Source: a virus
Strand: one strand, 5' to 3'
Length of the DNA: 44,957 nt
IMG/VR virus record: IMGVR_UViG_3300046791_000199
Location: 1 to 44,957 of that record
In this document: positions 22,197-27,442 of the stretch, one piece after another
Position numbering within the stretch: position 1 is the stretch's first letter
Layout: the number at the start of each line of letters is the position of its first letter
Program-made: the position numbers and the translations under genes
Notes under the pieces: generated by a model
The model's database searches: none
What the model was told of the DNA's origin: nothing
The model's input: the letters and a program-made list of their open reading frames with translations, nothing else

Positions 22197-22226
22197 AACC
22201 TACCCCTTGACGGAGGGGCCTGTCAA
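22197..22226 (-). promoter_or_regulatory. Minus-strand promoter of the early operon
   Basis: TTGACA (22221-22226) and TAGGTT (22197-22202), 18 bases apart, on the minus strand. The predicted start is at about 22190, right at the ATG (22189) of the first gene, which would make a leaderless or nearly leaderless message. The -35 box lies within the CTGTCA-AG-TGACAG palindrome, so a repressor there would block it. Confidence 0.6.
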
Positions 22227-22233
22227 GTGACAG
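22220..22233. promoter_or_regulatory. 14-bp perfect palindrome, candidate operator between divergent genes
   Basis: CTGTCA-AG-TGACAG has perfect 6-base arms. It lies between the leftward early operon and the rightward gene at 22235, overlaps the minus-strand -35 box and ends one base before the ATG of the plus-strand gene. One bound dimer could therefore affect both genes. As RNA it would fold between GGAGGGG (22212-22218) and the ATG. The regulator is not known; the winged-helix protein is one candidate. Confidence 0.5.
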
Positions 22234-22234
22234 C

Positions 22235-23182
22235 ATGGCGTCCGTGATCGACCCGATAGACGCCCTCGCAACGGCAGCCCGCGATAGATTTCGGCACCTC
22301 GTTCCCCTCATCATGGATGCGGCCATCTTTGATCTCCGAGAACACTTCGAGGAACGCTTTGCTTGGTGGCAGGCAAACCGGCTGACAATAGCCGACGACA
22401 TGGCGGCCCACTTTTTCATGCCGTTTCCAACGGTGATCGTTCGCCATGCCACGGGCGCTACACTCATTCATCGTCGGGTAAGCGAGATCGGCCTTGAAAG
22501 CACAACCTTCGTGGCCGCCGAGTGCATGTTGATCGAGAGCGACCCGCGCTCGTGCATTATCGTCTCGATGCACCCAGAGATGCGATATCGCGGCCCCGCG
22601 ACATACCAGATAGACGTGATGGCCGACTCGGCCGTGGCCGTCACCCTTGGCCGTGTCGTCACCATTTACCGTGACGAAACCCTAGCAGACATGCTGCTCG
22701 ACATTGGAAACTTCCGGCGTCTTCAAGGCGGTGGCCCTCTCGGTAAAAACGTCAGCCCTCTCGTTATGAACTTCACCACCACATTGGACGACATGTGGTG
22801 GGCTCTCCAGCCGGCGAACTGGATCGTGAAGAAATCTCCAGAGATCGCGCACAGAATCCAGCGTGGAGCGCAGATCCCGGCCCATCTCCGCGAGCGATTC
22901 ATCGTCATGTCGCAGAAGGCGATGGAGCGCACGTTCCGGCTCCCGAATCCCGAGAACGCCGGCCGCACGCTCAAAGTCGGACACCGCCGCCGCGCCTGCT
23001 GGCACACCCTCAAACACGAGCGGTGGGGAGAGCGGATCGGCCAGCGCATCCACGTCCAAGGCTGCTGGGTCGGTCCGGAAGAGGTAGTCGTCGGCGGGGA
23101 ACGCTACCGCGTCCTGCTCGACTCGCCCGGATACAACCCGAACGATCTGCCCGAGCTGCCGCCCGACGCGGTGCAGATCTGA
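22235..23182 (+). CDS. Plus-strand 315-residue protein; C-terminus resembles AcrVA2-family proteins
   Basis: The only gene of its size on the plus strand. Layout: helical N-terminus (IDALATAARDRFRHLVPLIMDAA), a FMPFPTVIVRHATG strand region near 65-78, a beta-rich middle with RYRGPATYQIDVM, a helical part, and a basic C-terminus with VGHRRRACWHTLKHERWG (about 253-270), then QGCWVGPEEVVVGG. The HxRRxxWHT phrase followed by a W-V-P strand is found at the C-terminus of AcrVA2-like proteins of phages and plasmids (AcrVA2 blocks Cas12a production). That shared end is wide-spread, so an anti-CRISPR role is only a hypothesis. No clear ribosome site next to the ATG; GGAGGGG is 16 bases upstream, across a palindrome. 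Confidence 0.7.
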   Translation: MASVIDPIDALATAARDRFRHLVPLIMDAAIFDLREHFEERFAWWQANRLTIADDMAAHFFMPFPTVIVRHATGATLIHRRVSEIGLESTTFVAAECMLIESDPRSCIIVSMHPEMRYRGPATYQIDVMADSAVAVTLGRVVTIYRDETLADMLLDIGNFRRLQGGGPLGKNVSPLVMNFTTTLDDMWWALQPANWIVKKSPEIAHRIQRGAQIPAHLRERFIVMSQKAMERTFRLPNPENAGRTLKVGHRRRACWHTLKHERWGERIGQRIHVQGCWVGPEEVVVGGERYRVLLDSPGYNPNDLPELPPDAVQI

Positions 23183-23329
23183 TCCCATCGCGCTACGCGC
23201 TCGGGCTTAGCTCTATGGGACTCCGCTTCGCTGGGACGGGGGGAGGAGACGCGCTCGCGCCTAGGGGCGCGGCGCGGGAGGCTTCAAGTCCGACCGTAGC
23301 ACCTGAGCCGAGGGAGCGGTGGCAGGGAA

Positions 23330-23351
23330 GGGGCCTCCATTTGGAGACCCC
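23330..23351. other. Stem-loop GGGGCCTCC / GGAGACCCC with ATTT loop
   Basis: Nine-base arms pair with one C/A mismatch around an ATTT loop. About 150 bases after the stop of the plus-strand gene. No T tract follows on either strand, so it is not a textbook terminator, though it could slow polymerase or end the upstream mRNA. Confidence 0.4.
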
Positions 23352-23533
23352 GTTAGAGCACCCTCGCCGTCGGTCGGGCTGTCAGTCGGGTAACTGGTTG
23401 CACCTTTTCGCCAGCTGCGCGGTAGCCGTTGTCTCCGCGAGCGCCTCTCGGCGCTGACCCCGGCCAGACCCATCGGGACGGGGGACGTTGCAGCCCATCA
23501 GACCGGGCTCGATGCGCGCTATGCGGATCTTCC

Positions 23534-23561
23534 TTGATCGGCGCGCTGGAGCCCCTATACT
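23534..23561 (+). promoter_or_regulatory. Plus-strand sigma70-type promoter in gene-poor region
   Basis: TTGATC (23534-23539) and TATACT (23556-23561) with a 16-base spacer, expected transcript start near 23568. No protein gene lies downstream on this strand before the minus-strand gene ending at 23775, so it would make a non-coding or antisense RNA. Confidence 0.5.
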
Positions 23562-23567
23562 CGCGCC

Positions 23568-23705
23568 TGCTTGACTACTAGGGGGCACCCTACCCCCGGC
23601 TGGGGCGGCTCGCAAGGGCCGCCCTACGCATTTCTACGGGGTGGGAATCCCTATTTCCCCGGAGCTTCCCCGCTGCTCCCCCCGTGGCCGCGCAGGATGC
23701 GCTAG
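23568..23705 (+). ncRNA. Candidate non-coding RNA with four hairpins
   Basis: Starting at the predicted promoter above. Hairpins in order: 23603-23624, nine-bp stem with one G-U pair and a GCAA (GNRA) tetraloop; 23637-23661, CGGGG/CCCCG; 23661-23679, GGAGC/GCTCC; 23690-23702, GCGCA-GGA-TGCGC. The GNRA loop appears on the plus-strand copy, agreeing with the promoter's direction. The 3' end is not defined by an obvious terminator. In GC-rich DNA some hairpins arise by chance; the family is unknown. Confidence 0.35.
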
Positions 23706-23774
23706 GGCGCACGGAAAAGGCGCAGGCCGCCCCATCCCTCACCAGGACGGAGCGGCCCGCTGAATCGACCCTAG

Positions 23775-23972
23775 CTATCGAACCTGCGCGAGATTGAAGC
23801 TGGACGAAGTTGTTGGGTTCGATGTGATGGCGGTGTAAACCGGAAGTGGATTTCCAACCCATCCTCCAGCCATCGCCACGGGAAACTCCTCAACCGGAGC
23901 GCGTCCATGCTTCTTGGCGAGCTTGGCCTTGAGTTCAGCCTGCGCCTCGCCCCCTGGACGGGGGCCGGTCAG
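23775..23972 (-). CDS. Possible 65-residue protein with CTG start
   Basis: The frame follows the 66-residue gene and would start at CTG 23970-23972, overlapping its TGA as CTGA, mirroring the operon-wide NTGA pattern. It reads a basic helix (AQAELKAKLAKKHGRAP), then VEEFPVAMAGGWVGNPLPVYTAITSNP and a Ser/Thr-rich end NLAQVR. An ATG within the frame would leave a shorter form. The start codon is very rare, so the gene remains doubtful although its composition is not shadow-like. Confidence 0.35.
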   Translation of the reverse strand: MTGPRPGGEAQAELKAKLAKKHGRAPVEEFPVAMAGGWVGNPLPVYTAITSNPTTSSSFNLAQVR

Positions 23973-24169
23973 AAAGGGCGAACGAGCACCTGGATCCGGT
24001 CCATCTTGTCCAGGTACTTCGCGTCCAGGTCGCGGCCCGCGAGCATCGCCGCAGCCTGATCGGACGGGGCCATTTTCCAGGTCGGATCCATGATGAGCTG
24101 GACGCTCGCGCCGCTCTCGGCCTCCTTGTCTGTCGGGGTCAGGATCATTGCCACTTGAAACAGTTTCAT
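23969..24169 (-). CDS. Small hypothetical protein of recombination cassette
   Basis: 66 residues from ATG 24167-24169, with GGAGACC upstream. The sequence MKLFQVAMILTPTDKEAESGASVQLIMDPTWKMAP then AAMLAGRDLDAKYLDKMDRIQVLVRPF is a compact alpha/beta pattern similar to small phage proteins of unknown role that begin with MxxFxVAMILxPT. It lies downstream of the Gp157-like gene, after a long perfect hairpin. The function is unknown. Confidence 0.65.
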   Translation of the reverse strand: MKLFQVAMILTPTDKEAESGASVQLIMDPTWKMAPSDQAAAMLAGRDLDAKYLDKMDRIQVLVRPF

Positions 24170-24200
24170 TTGGTCTCCGTGCCGGACGATCGGTTGAGAT

Positions 24201-24240
24201 GCGGGCCGCCAAGCTGTCCGGAAGTCGCTTGGCGGCCCGC
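24201..24240. repeat. Perfect 13-bp inverted repeat, strong hairpin
   Basis: GCGGGCCGCCAAG (24201-24213) and its exact reverse complement (24228-24240) flank a 14-base loop. It fills the gap between the Gp157-like gene (stop at 24261) and the 66-residue gene (start 24169). No T tract follows on the minus strand, so it is not an ordinary intrinsic terminator. It could be a terminator-like stop, an mRNA stabiliser or a protein binding site. Confidence 0.8.
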
Positions 24241-24260
24241 TGGGGGAGCGTGGCGGCGCT

Positions 24261-24752
24261 CTACTTGATCCGCAAAGAGCGCCCTTGCTCTAGGTGCGCG
24301 CCGGGGACTTCGGTTCCGGCCTTGAGGGCGGTGGAGATCGCGGCCTTGTCGAGCGTCCGCGTTTCCTTCCAGAAGTCCTCGGGCAGTTTCTGCTCGTCGT
24401 CCACGACGACCTTCGGGGTTGAGTCCTGGACGCTCACGAAGAAGCGCGGCCCCTTGATCGTTCGGAGCCCCATTTCGTCCAGCTCGAACATTGCGTAGCG
24501 GCGCAGGCGCTCCCGGTTCGCCTCCGATGCCTTGCGGCGCTCGGCTAGGCGGACCTCTTCCAGGCGGAAAGCGTCCGCCTCAAGCTCCATCGTTCGGAGA
24601 ACGGCCGCGATGTTGTCCACCTTCGTGGTGATGTCGCCCTCAAGGGACTTCATCGTGTCGGCGAACGTGGCATCATCGACCTCGCCAGCGGCGAGCATTT
24701 CCTGGAGACGCTGATACTGGTCCCCCAAGGCATACAGGGCCAGCCCGCTCAT
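24261..24752 (-). CDS. Gp157-like siphovirus protein
   Basis: 163 residues, fitting the Gp157 pattern throughout: LYALGDQYQRLQEMLAAGEVDDATFADTMKSLEGDITTKVDNIAAVLRTME at the start, a coiled middle (EEVRLAERRKASEANRERLRRY), then the conserved KGPRFFVSVQDSTPKVVVDDEQKLPEDFW and DKAAISTALKAGTEVPGAHLEQ end. Gp157 proteins lie in recombination/replication cassettes of temperate and virulent siphoviruses. The exact biochemical role is not established. Coupled to the upstream annealing-protein gene by ATGA. Confidence 0.85.
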   Translation of the reverse strand: MSGLALYALGDQYQRLQEMLAAGEVDDATFADTMKSLEGDITTKVDNIAAVLRTMELEADAFRLEEVRLAERRKASEANRERLRRYAMFELDEMGLRTIKGPRFFVSVQDSTPKVVVDDEQKLPEDFWKETRTLDKAAISTALKAGTEVPGAHLEQGRSLRIK

Positions 24753-25696
24753 GACGGCTCTCCATCGGATTCACGATCAGCGGCGGCCATCTCTTCCTCG
24801 GTCAGCGGGCAGGTAGATTCGACGCCAGAACGTCGCTCCAGGAGCCGCTCCCAGGCAAGCAGGGCGCGCTGCGCGGCCGGAAGCGGAACGTTCGGCCGCC
24901 CCTCATCCTTCGCCTTGTTGTGTGCGATGAGGATCTGATTCACGCCGGCTTCCAGCCATTCCGTGAACGGCGACGGATCGGGCTGGGTATCGACCTCGGC
25001 CCAGGTCAGCTTCGCGTATGGACCTTTGCCTTTGATCGGGAACGAGCGCATCCCGACCCACGACTCGGGAATGGTGATGGGAACGCCCCGGACGGATCTG
25101 GGTTGCTTGGTGTGTAGATCCGCAGCAAGCGGGAGTCCTGCTTGTCCGTCCGGGGTTTGCGGCTTGCGATCCCACACGGGATCCGCGTGGAGCTGCTCCA
25201 GGTTTGCCGTGCGCGCTCCGGGGATCGTCTCCGTCTCCGTCTCGTCGAGCATCCCGAGCCCGCACATGGAGAGGATCGCGCGGCGCTTCGCCTTCGTGAC
25301 GGCCTTCATCATGGCATTGGCGAGCGCCTCTCCCCCGAGCCCCTTCACGGACACGGCTCCGATCTCGTCGGTTGCGCGCCCGTCCCGCGTCGAAGCGCGA
25401 ACGTGGACCACGCGAAGCTCCATCTCCGTCACTTGCGAGACGATCTCCACCTTGATCCCGTGGACGCGCGAGAGCTGATCCGTGCATCCCTTGGAGGCGT
25501 AGAGCGTGAGTTTCCCATTGAGGTTGATGTACTGGAACGGCTGCGCGGCTGGATCGAGGCCAGCGGCGCGGCAGCGCGCGGAGTAGTATTCGAGCCGCTG
25601 CGCTGGATTGAGCCGCGCGAGGTCGCCCCCCACAACAACGGCCTCCAGGGTAGCGGCGGACAGCTCGGCGGGGTGAGATACGGCATTCTCGGTCAT
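24749..25696 (-). CDS. Putative RecT-like single-strand annealing protein
   Basis: 315 residues from ATG 25694-25696, with AAGGAAAG about 6 bases upstream; an in-frame start at 25792 lies in the promoter and is rejected. The core LNPAQRLEYYSARCRAAGLDPAAQPFQYINLNGKLTLYASKG (about 29-70), then DQLSRVHGIKVEIVSQ and TKAKRRAILSMCGLGMLDETE (about 134-154), follows the RecT/Bet pattern (a short helix, a 'kltLyaxKgctdql' sheet, and a 'K-AKRRA' helix). It sits with Gp157, as such recombinases often do. It would anneal ssDNA for recombination-dependent replication or repair. The Pro-rich C-terminus may bind a partner such as SSB. Confidence 0.6.
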   Translation of the reverse strand: MTENAVSHPAELSAATLEAVVVGGDLARLNPAQRLEYYSARCRAAGLDPAAQPFQYINLNGKLTLYASKGCTDQLSRVHGIKVEIVSQVTEMELRVVHVRASTRDGRATDEIGAVSVKGLGGEALANAMMKAVTKAKRRAILSMCGLGMLDETETETIPGARTANLEQLHADPVWDRKPQTPDGQAGLPLAADLHTKQPRSVRGVPITIPESWVGMRSFPIKGKGPYAKLTWAEVDTQPDPSPFTEWLEAGVNQILIAHNKAKDEGRPNVPLPAAQRALLAWERLLERRSGVESTCPLTEEEMAAADRESDGEPS

Positions 25697-25763
25697 CGGA
25701 CTTTCCTTCGTCGGGCGGGATGGCCGGGGCGGTATTGCCTCGGGATGGCCGTCCGACCCCAGG

Positions 25764-25792
25764 AGTATCGGCACCCCATCCCGCCGCGTCAA
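25764..25792 (-). promoter_or_regulatory. Minus-strand promoter of the recombination cassette
   Basis: TTGACG (25787-25792) and GATACT (25764-25769) with exactly 17 bases between. The predicted start near 25757 gives a leader of about 61 bases before ATG 25696. It closely resembles the 20884-20912 promoter (same TTGACG, C+G-rich spacer). Confidence 0.7.
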
Positions 25793-25803
25793 CGGAAATT
25801 CCG
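25793..25803. promoter_or_regulatory. 11-bp palindrome CGGAAATTCCG, candidate operator
   Basis: CGGAA-A-TTCCG directly abuts the upstream edge of the minus-strand -35 box, in the divergent gap between the recombination cassette and the plus-strand island. It may bind a regulator acting on either side. No plus-strand promoter was found for the genes at 25850. Confidence 0.4.
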
Positions 25804-25849
25804 GTTTCCCCCTCGCCCGCCCGCCCCCGGCCCGCTAGGCTCCATTCCC

Positions 25850-26074
25850 ATGACCGACAAAGAGAAGCTAGTGCTGGGGCCGCTCTACCCCGATTCCGTA
25901 GCCGCCGAGAGACGAGCTTTCTTGGACAAGGCGGCGCTGGCGGCGCTGCCGAAAGTGGTCTACTACGACGGCCTAGGTGAACGCTACACCGTTGAAGCGA
26001 CGGACGTTTACGCCATCGCCGCCCTCATGTTGCGCGAGCGCGACCGCCGCCACGCAGAGGAGGCCAAGTCTTGA
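25850..26074 (+). CDS. Hypothetical protein, first gene of plus-strand island
   Basis: 74 residues from ATG 25850-25852. The sequence TDKEKLVLGPLYPDSVAAERRAFLDKAALAALPKVVYYDGLGERYTVEATDVYAIAALMLRERDRRHAE is a helix-strand mix with no cysteine or membrane segment; acidic and basic stretches alternate. It overlaps the next gene as TTGA. A longer reading from 25142 runs through another gene and is rejected. The function is unknown; an accessory role is likely because it lies in a plus-strand island. Confidence 0.6.
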   Translation: MTDKEKLVLGPLYPDSVAAERRAFLDKAALAALPKVVYYDGLGERYTVEATDVYAIAALMLRERDRRHAEEAKS

Positions 26075-26286
26075 GCGCGCCCGAATCGAGACAACTGGCC
26101 TGGATGCGCGCGAAGGTAGCCAAGGGGCTGTGCTCGTGCTGCGGGGCGCGCCCGCTCGCCAAGGGATCTAAGGCTAAGTGCTCCTGGTGTCTCAAGAAGG
26201 ACCGGACGACGCGGAGGGCGAGGAAGGGGTATCGGAAGTGGAGGCCGGGAAGGCGGGGCAGGCCGCCGCTCGAAAGGAAGCGATGA
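26071..26286 (+). CDS. Basic zinc-ribbon protein with TTG start
   Basis: 71 residues; TTG at 26071-26073 overlaps the upstream TGA. The core CSCCGARPLAKGSKAKCSWCLKK has two C-x2-C pairs 14 residues apart, a zinc ribbon of the RNA/DNA-binding kind, with a very basic end (RRARKGYRKWRPGRRGRPPLERKR). It overlaps the next gene as ATGA. A nucleic-acid-binding role is inferred; no family was recognised. Confidence 0.65.
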   Translation: MSAPESRQLAWMRAKVAKGLCSCCGARPLAKGSKAKCSWCLKKDRTTRRARKGYRKWRPGRRGRPPLERKR

Positions 26287-26615
26287 GCGAGCAGGACATC
26301 GAGGCTCTGGCGAGGGCGGCGCTGGAGGATGCCGAGAAAACGACGCTGCCGTTCGAGCTATCCGTGCCGTGGTTCGAGGAACAGGGCGGCCCGATGCCGA
26401 GACGCGACGCCGCGCGGAGAAACCTGGAATGGTTCGGGGCAGCGCGTGAACGCGAGCCCGCCCTAGCCCGCGAGGTGCTGCGGCTGCGGGCGTGGATGCG
26501 TCACTTCCAAGGCTGGACGTTCGGCGACTGGACACAAGACGACCTAGAGGCTGGGCTGCGCGAGGCGTTCGAGCCAGCCCTTCGCGGCGACCCCGCCCCG
26601 GAGCCCGCGCCGTGA
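26283..26615 (+). CDS. Hypothetical acidic plus-strand protein
   Basis: 110 residues from ATG 26283-26285. The helical sequence EQDIEALARAALEDAEKTTLPFELSVPWFEEQGGPMPRRDAARRN, then a Trp-rich LRAWMRHFQGWTFGDWTQDDLEAGLREAFEPAL and a Pro-rich end. It overlaps the next gene as GTGA. No known family. Confidence 0.6.
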   Translation: MSEQDIEALARAALEDAEKTTLPFELSVPWFEEQGGPMPRRDAARRNLEWFGAAREREPALAREVLRLRAWMRHFQGWTFGDWTQDDLEAGLREAFEPALRGDPAPEPAP

Positions 26616-26785
26616 GCTGGGCTGCCTATCCGACGAAAGGCGAATGGGAGACGATGGTCTCGCGCGCTCGCCTCCTCCTCCTGCGCGAAGCGTGCGACTA
26701 CTTCATCGGCACGACGACCGTCGAGGTCGCGCGCATGTCTTGGATTGAAGCCTGCGCGCTCATCGCGAGGGATGGGAAGCCGTGA
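26612..26785 (+). CDS. Small plus-strand protein
   Basis: 57 residues from GTG 26612-26614 (GTGA overlap). The sequence SWAAYPTKGEWETMVSRARLLLLREACDYFIGTTTVEVARMSWIEACALIARDGKP is helical, with a leucine-rich stretch (RLLLLREA). Its stop overlaps the start of the next gene. The function is unknown. Confidence 0.55.
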   Translation: MSWAAYPTKGEWETMVSRARLLLLREACDYFIGTTTVEVARMSWIEACALIARDGKP

Positions 26786-27024
26786 GCTGGAGCAGGGAAG
26801 CGCCGAATGAGCCGGGCATCTACCACGCGCGCATTGATTGGGCTGGAGAAACGCTCGCCTCGGTTGTCCAGGTAGACGACGACGACCATTGGACCGAGGG
26901 GTTCTATGGCTATGAGTCGGTCCACTACGACTGCGCGGACGCCGTGATTTGGTTCGGTCCGCGCATCGAGCCGCCCGCGTGGCCGAGGATGGAGAGCGAT
27001 CCTAGCCAGACTTCCGCGCCCTGA
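26782..27024 (+). CDS. Hypothetical plus-strand protein, end of island
   Basis: 80 residues from GTG 26782-26784. The sequence REAPNEPGIYHARIDWAGETLASVVQVDDDDHWTEGFYGYESVHYDCADAVIWFGPRIEPPAWP is acidic and beta-rich and looks like small phage proteins described as 'EPGIYxAR' single-domain proteins of unknown role. The end overlaps the 3' end of the minus-strand gene at 27002 by 23 bases, so transcription converges here. Confidence 0.6.
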   Translation: MSWSREAPNEPGIYHARIDWAGETLASVVQVDDDDHWTEGFYGYESVHYDCADAVIWFGPRIEPPAWPRMESDPSQTSAP

Positions 27025-27442
27025 TCTTGGTCTCAAACGCCTTCATGGCGATCCCGGATCCGAGCGTCGATGCTAGCTGCGCCTCGAACTCCCAGCGAAG
27101 CACGCGCCCGCCGTAGGCCGATCCCGAGTCAAGCTGGGAGATGTCCGGGAGATAGAAAGCGTTGTAGCCCGTACGGTCGGCGCTCCATCCGTCCGTTTGG
27201 AGCGTGTCGTACATGAGCGTTCGCCCGTTCGCGCTCGTCGTGCTCGTCGGATCAAGGCTTGAGAGCGTGAGAACGGCCGTGTTTGGATCGTCGGCGGACA
27301 GGTCGTAGACGCGGAGCGTGATCCCGTTCGCCAGCACGCTCGCGCGCGTGAACGCTACCCCGAATCCATCGACCCAGCGCCAGAAGAAGTACGGGGCAAC
27401 GTCCTCGTCGATCGTGCCTCGGGTGACATCAACTTCACTCAT
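27002..27442 (-). CDS. Virion structural protein (small, beta-rich)
   Basis: 146 residues, immediately downstream of the repeat-containing structural gene. A beta pattern is visible throughout (VAPYFFWRWVDGFGVAFTRASVLANGITLRVYDLSADDPN, VLRWEFEAQLASTLG) with acidic loops and a basic end (KIRARKSG). Likely a tail or appendage component. The start ATG 27440-27442 follows directly on the previous stop. It ends where the plus-strand island also ends. Confidence 0.55.
   Translation of the reverse strand: MSEVDVTRGTIDEDVAPYFFWRWVDGFGVAFTRASVLANGITLRVYDLSADDPNTAVLTLSSLDPTSTTSANGRTLMYDTLQTDGWSADRTGYNAFYLPDISQLDSGSAYGGRVLRWEFEAQLASTLGSGIAMKAFETKIRARKSG

Larger units (their letters stand above)
23183..23774 (+). 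other. Gene-poor region of about 590 bases, candidate structured RNA
   Basis: No convincing protein gene on either strand; the short open frames here (for example 23382-23615 and 23590-23862) have shadow-type Arg/Ala/Pro composition. The left part holds ATCCCAT...ATGGGA inverted repeats and a strong hairpin at 23330-23351. The right part holds a plus-strand promoter followed by four consecutive hairpins (23603-23702). It separates the plus-strand gene from the recombination cassette. It may encode a small RNA or hold the replication origin. Confidence 0.5.

Noticed and set aside
22207-22235. Plus-strand promoter using TTGACG at 22207
   Set aside because: The sequence 17 bases downstream (ACAGCA) is a poor -10 box and lies at the ATG, so this was not called.
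23183-23774. tRNA gene in the gene-poor region
   Set aside because: I looked for a T-arm GTTCRA motif with flanking stems on both strands and found none in a cloverleaf context.
23261-23862. Short open frames in the gene-poor region (23261-23473, 23382-23615, 23590-23862)
   Set aside because: Shadow-like Arg/Ala/Pro composition, no ribosome sites and mutual overlap; the region looks non-coding.
27002-27024. Terminator at the convergent gene ends
   Set aside because: The genes overlap by 23 bases and no hairpin with T tract was found there.
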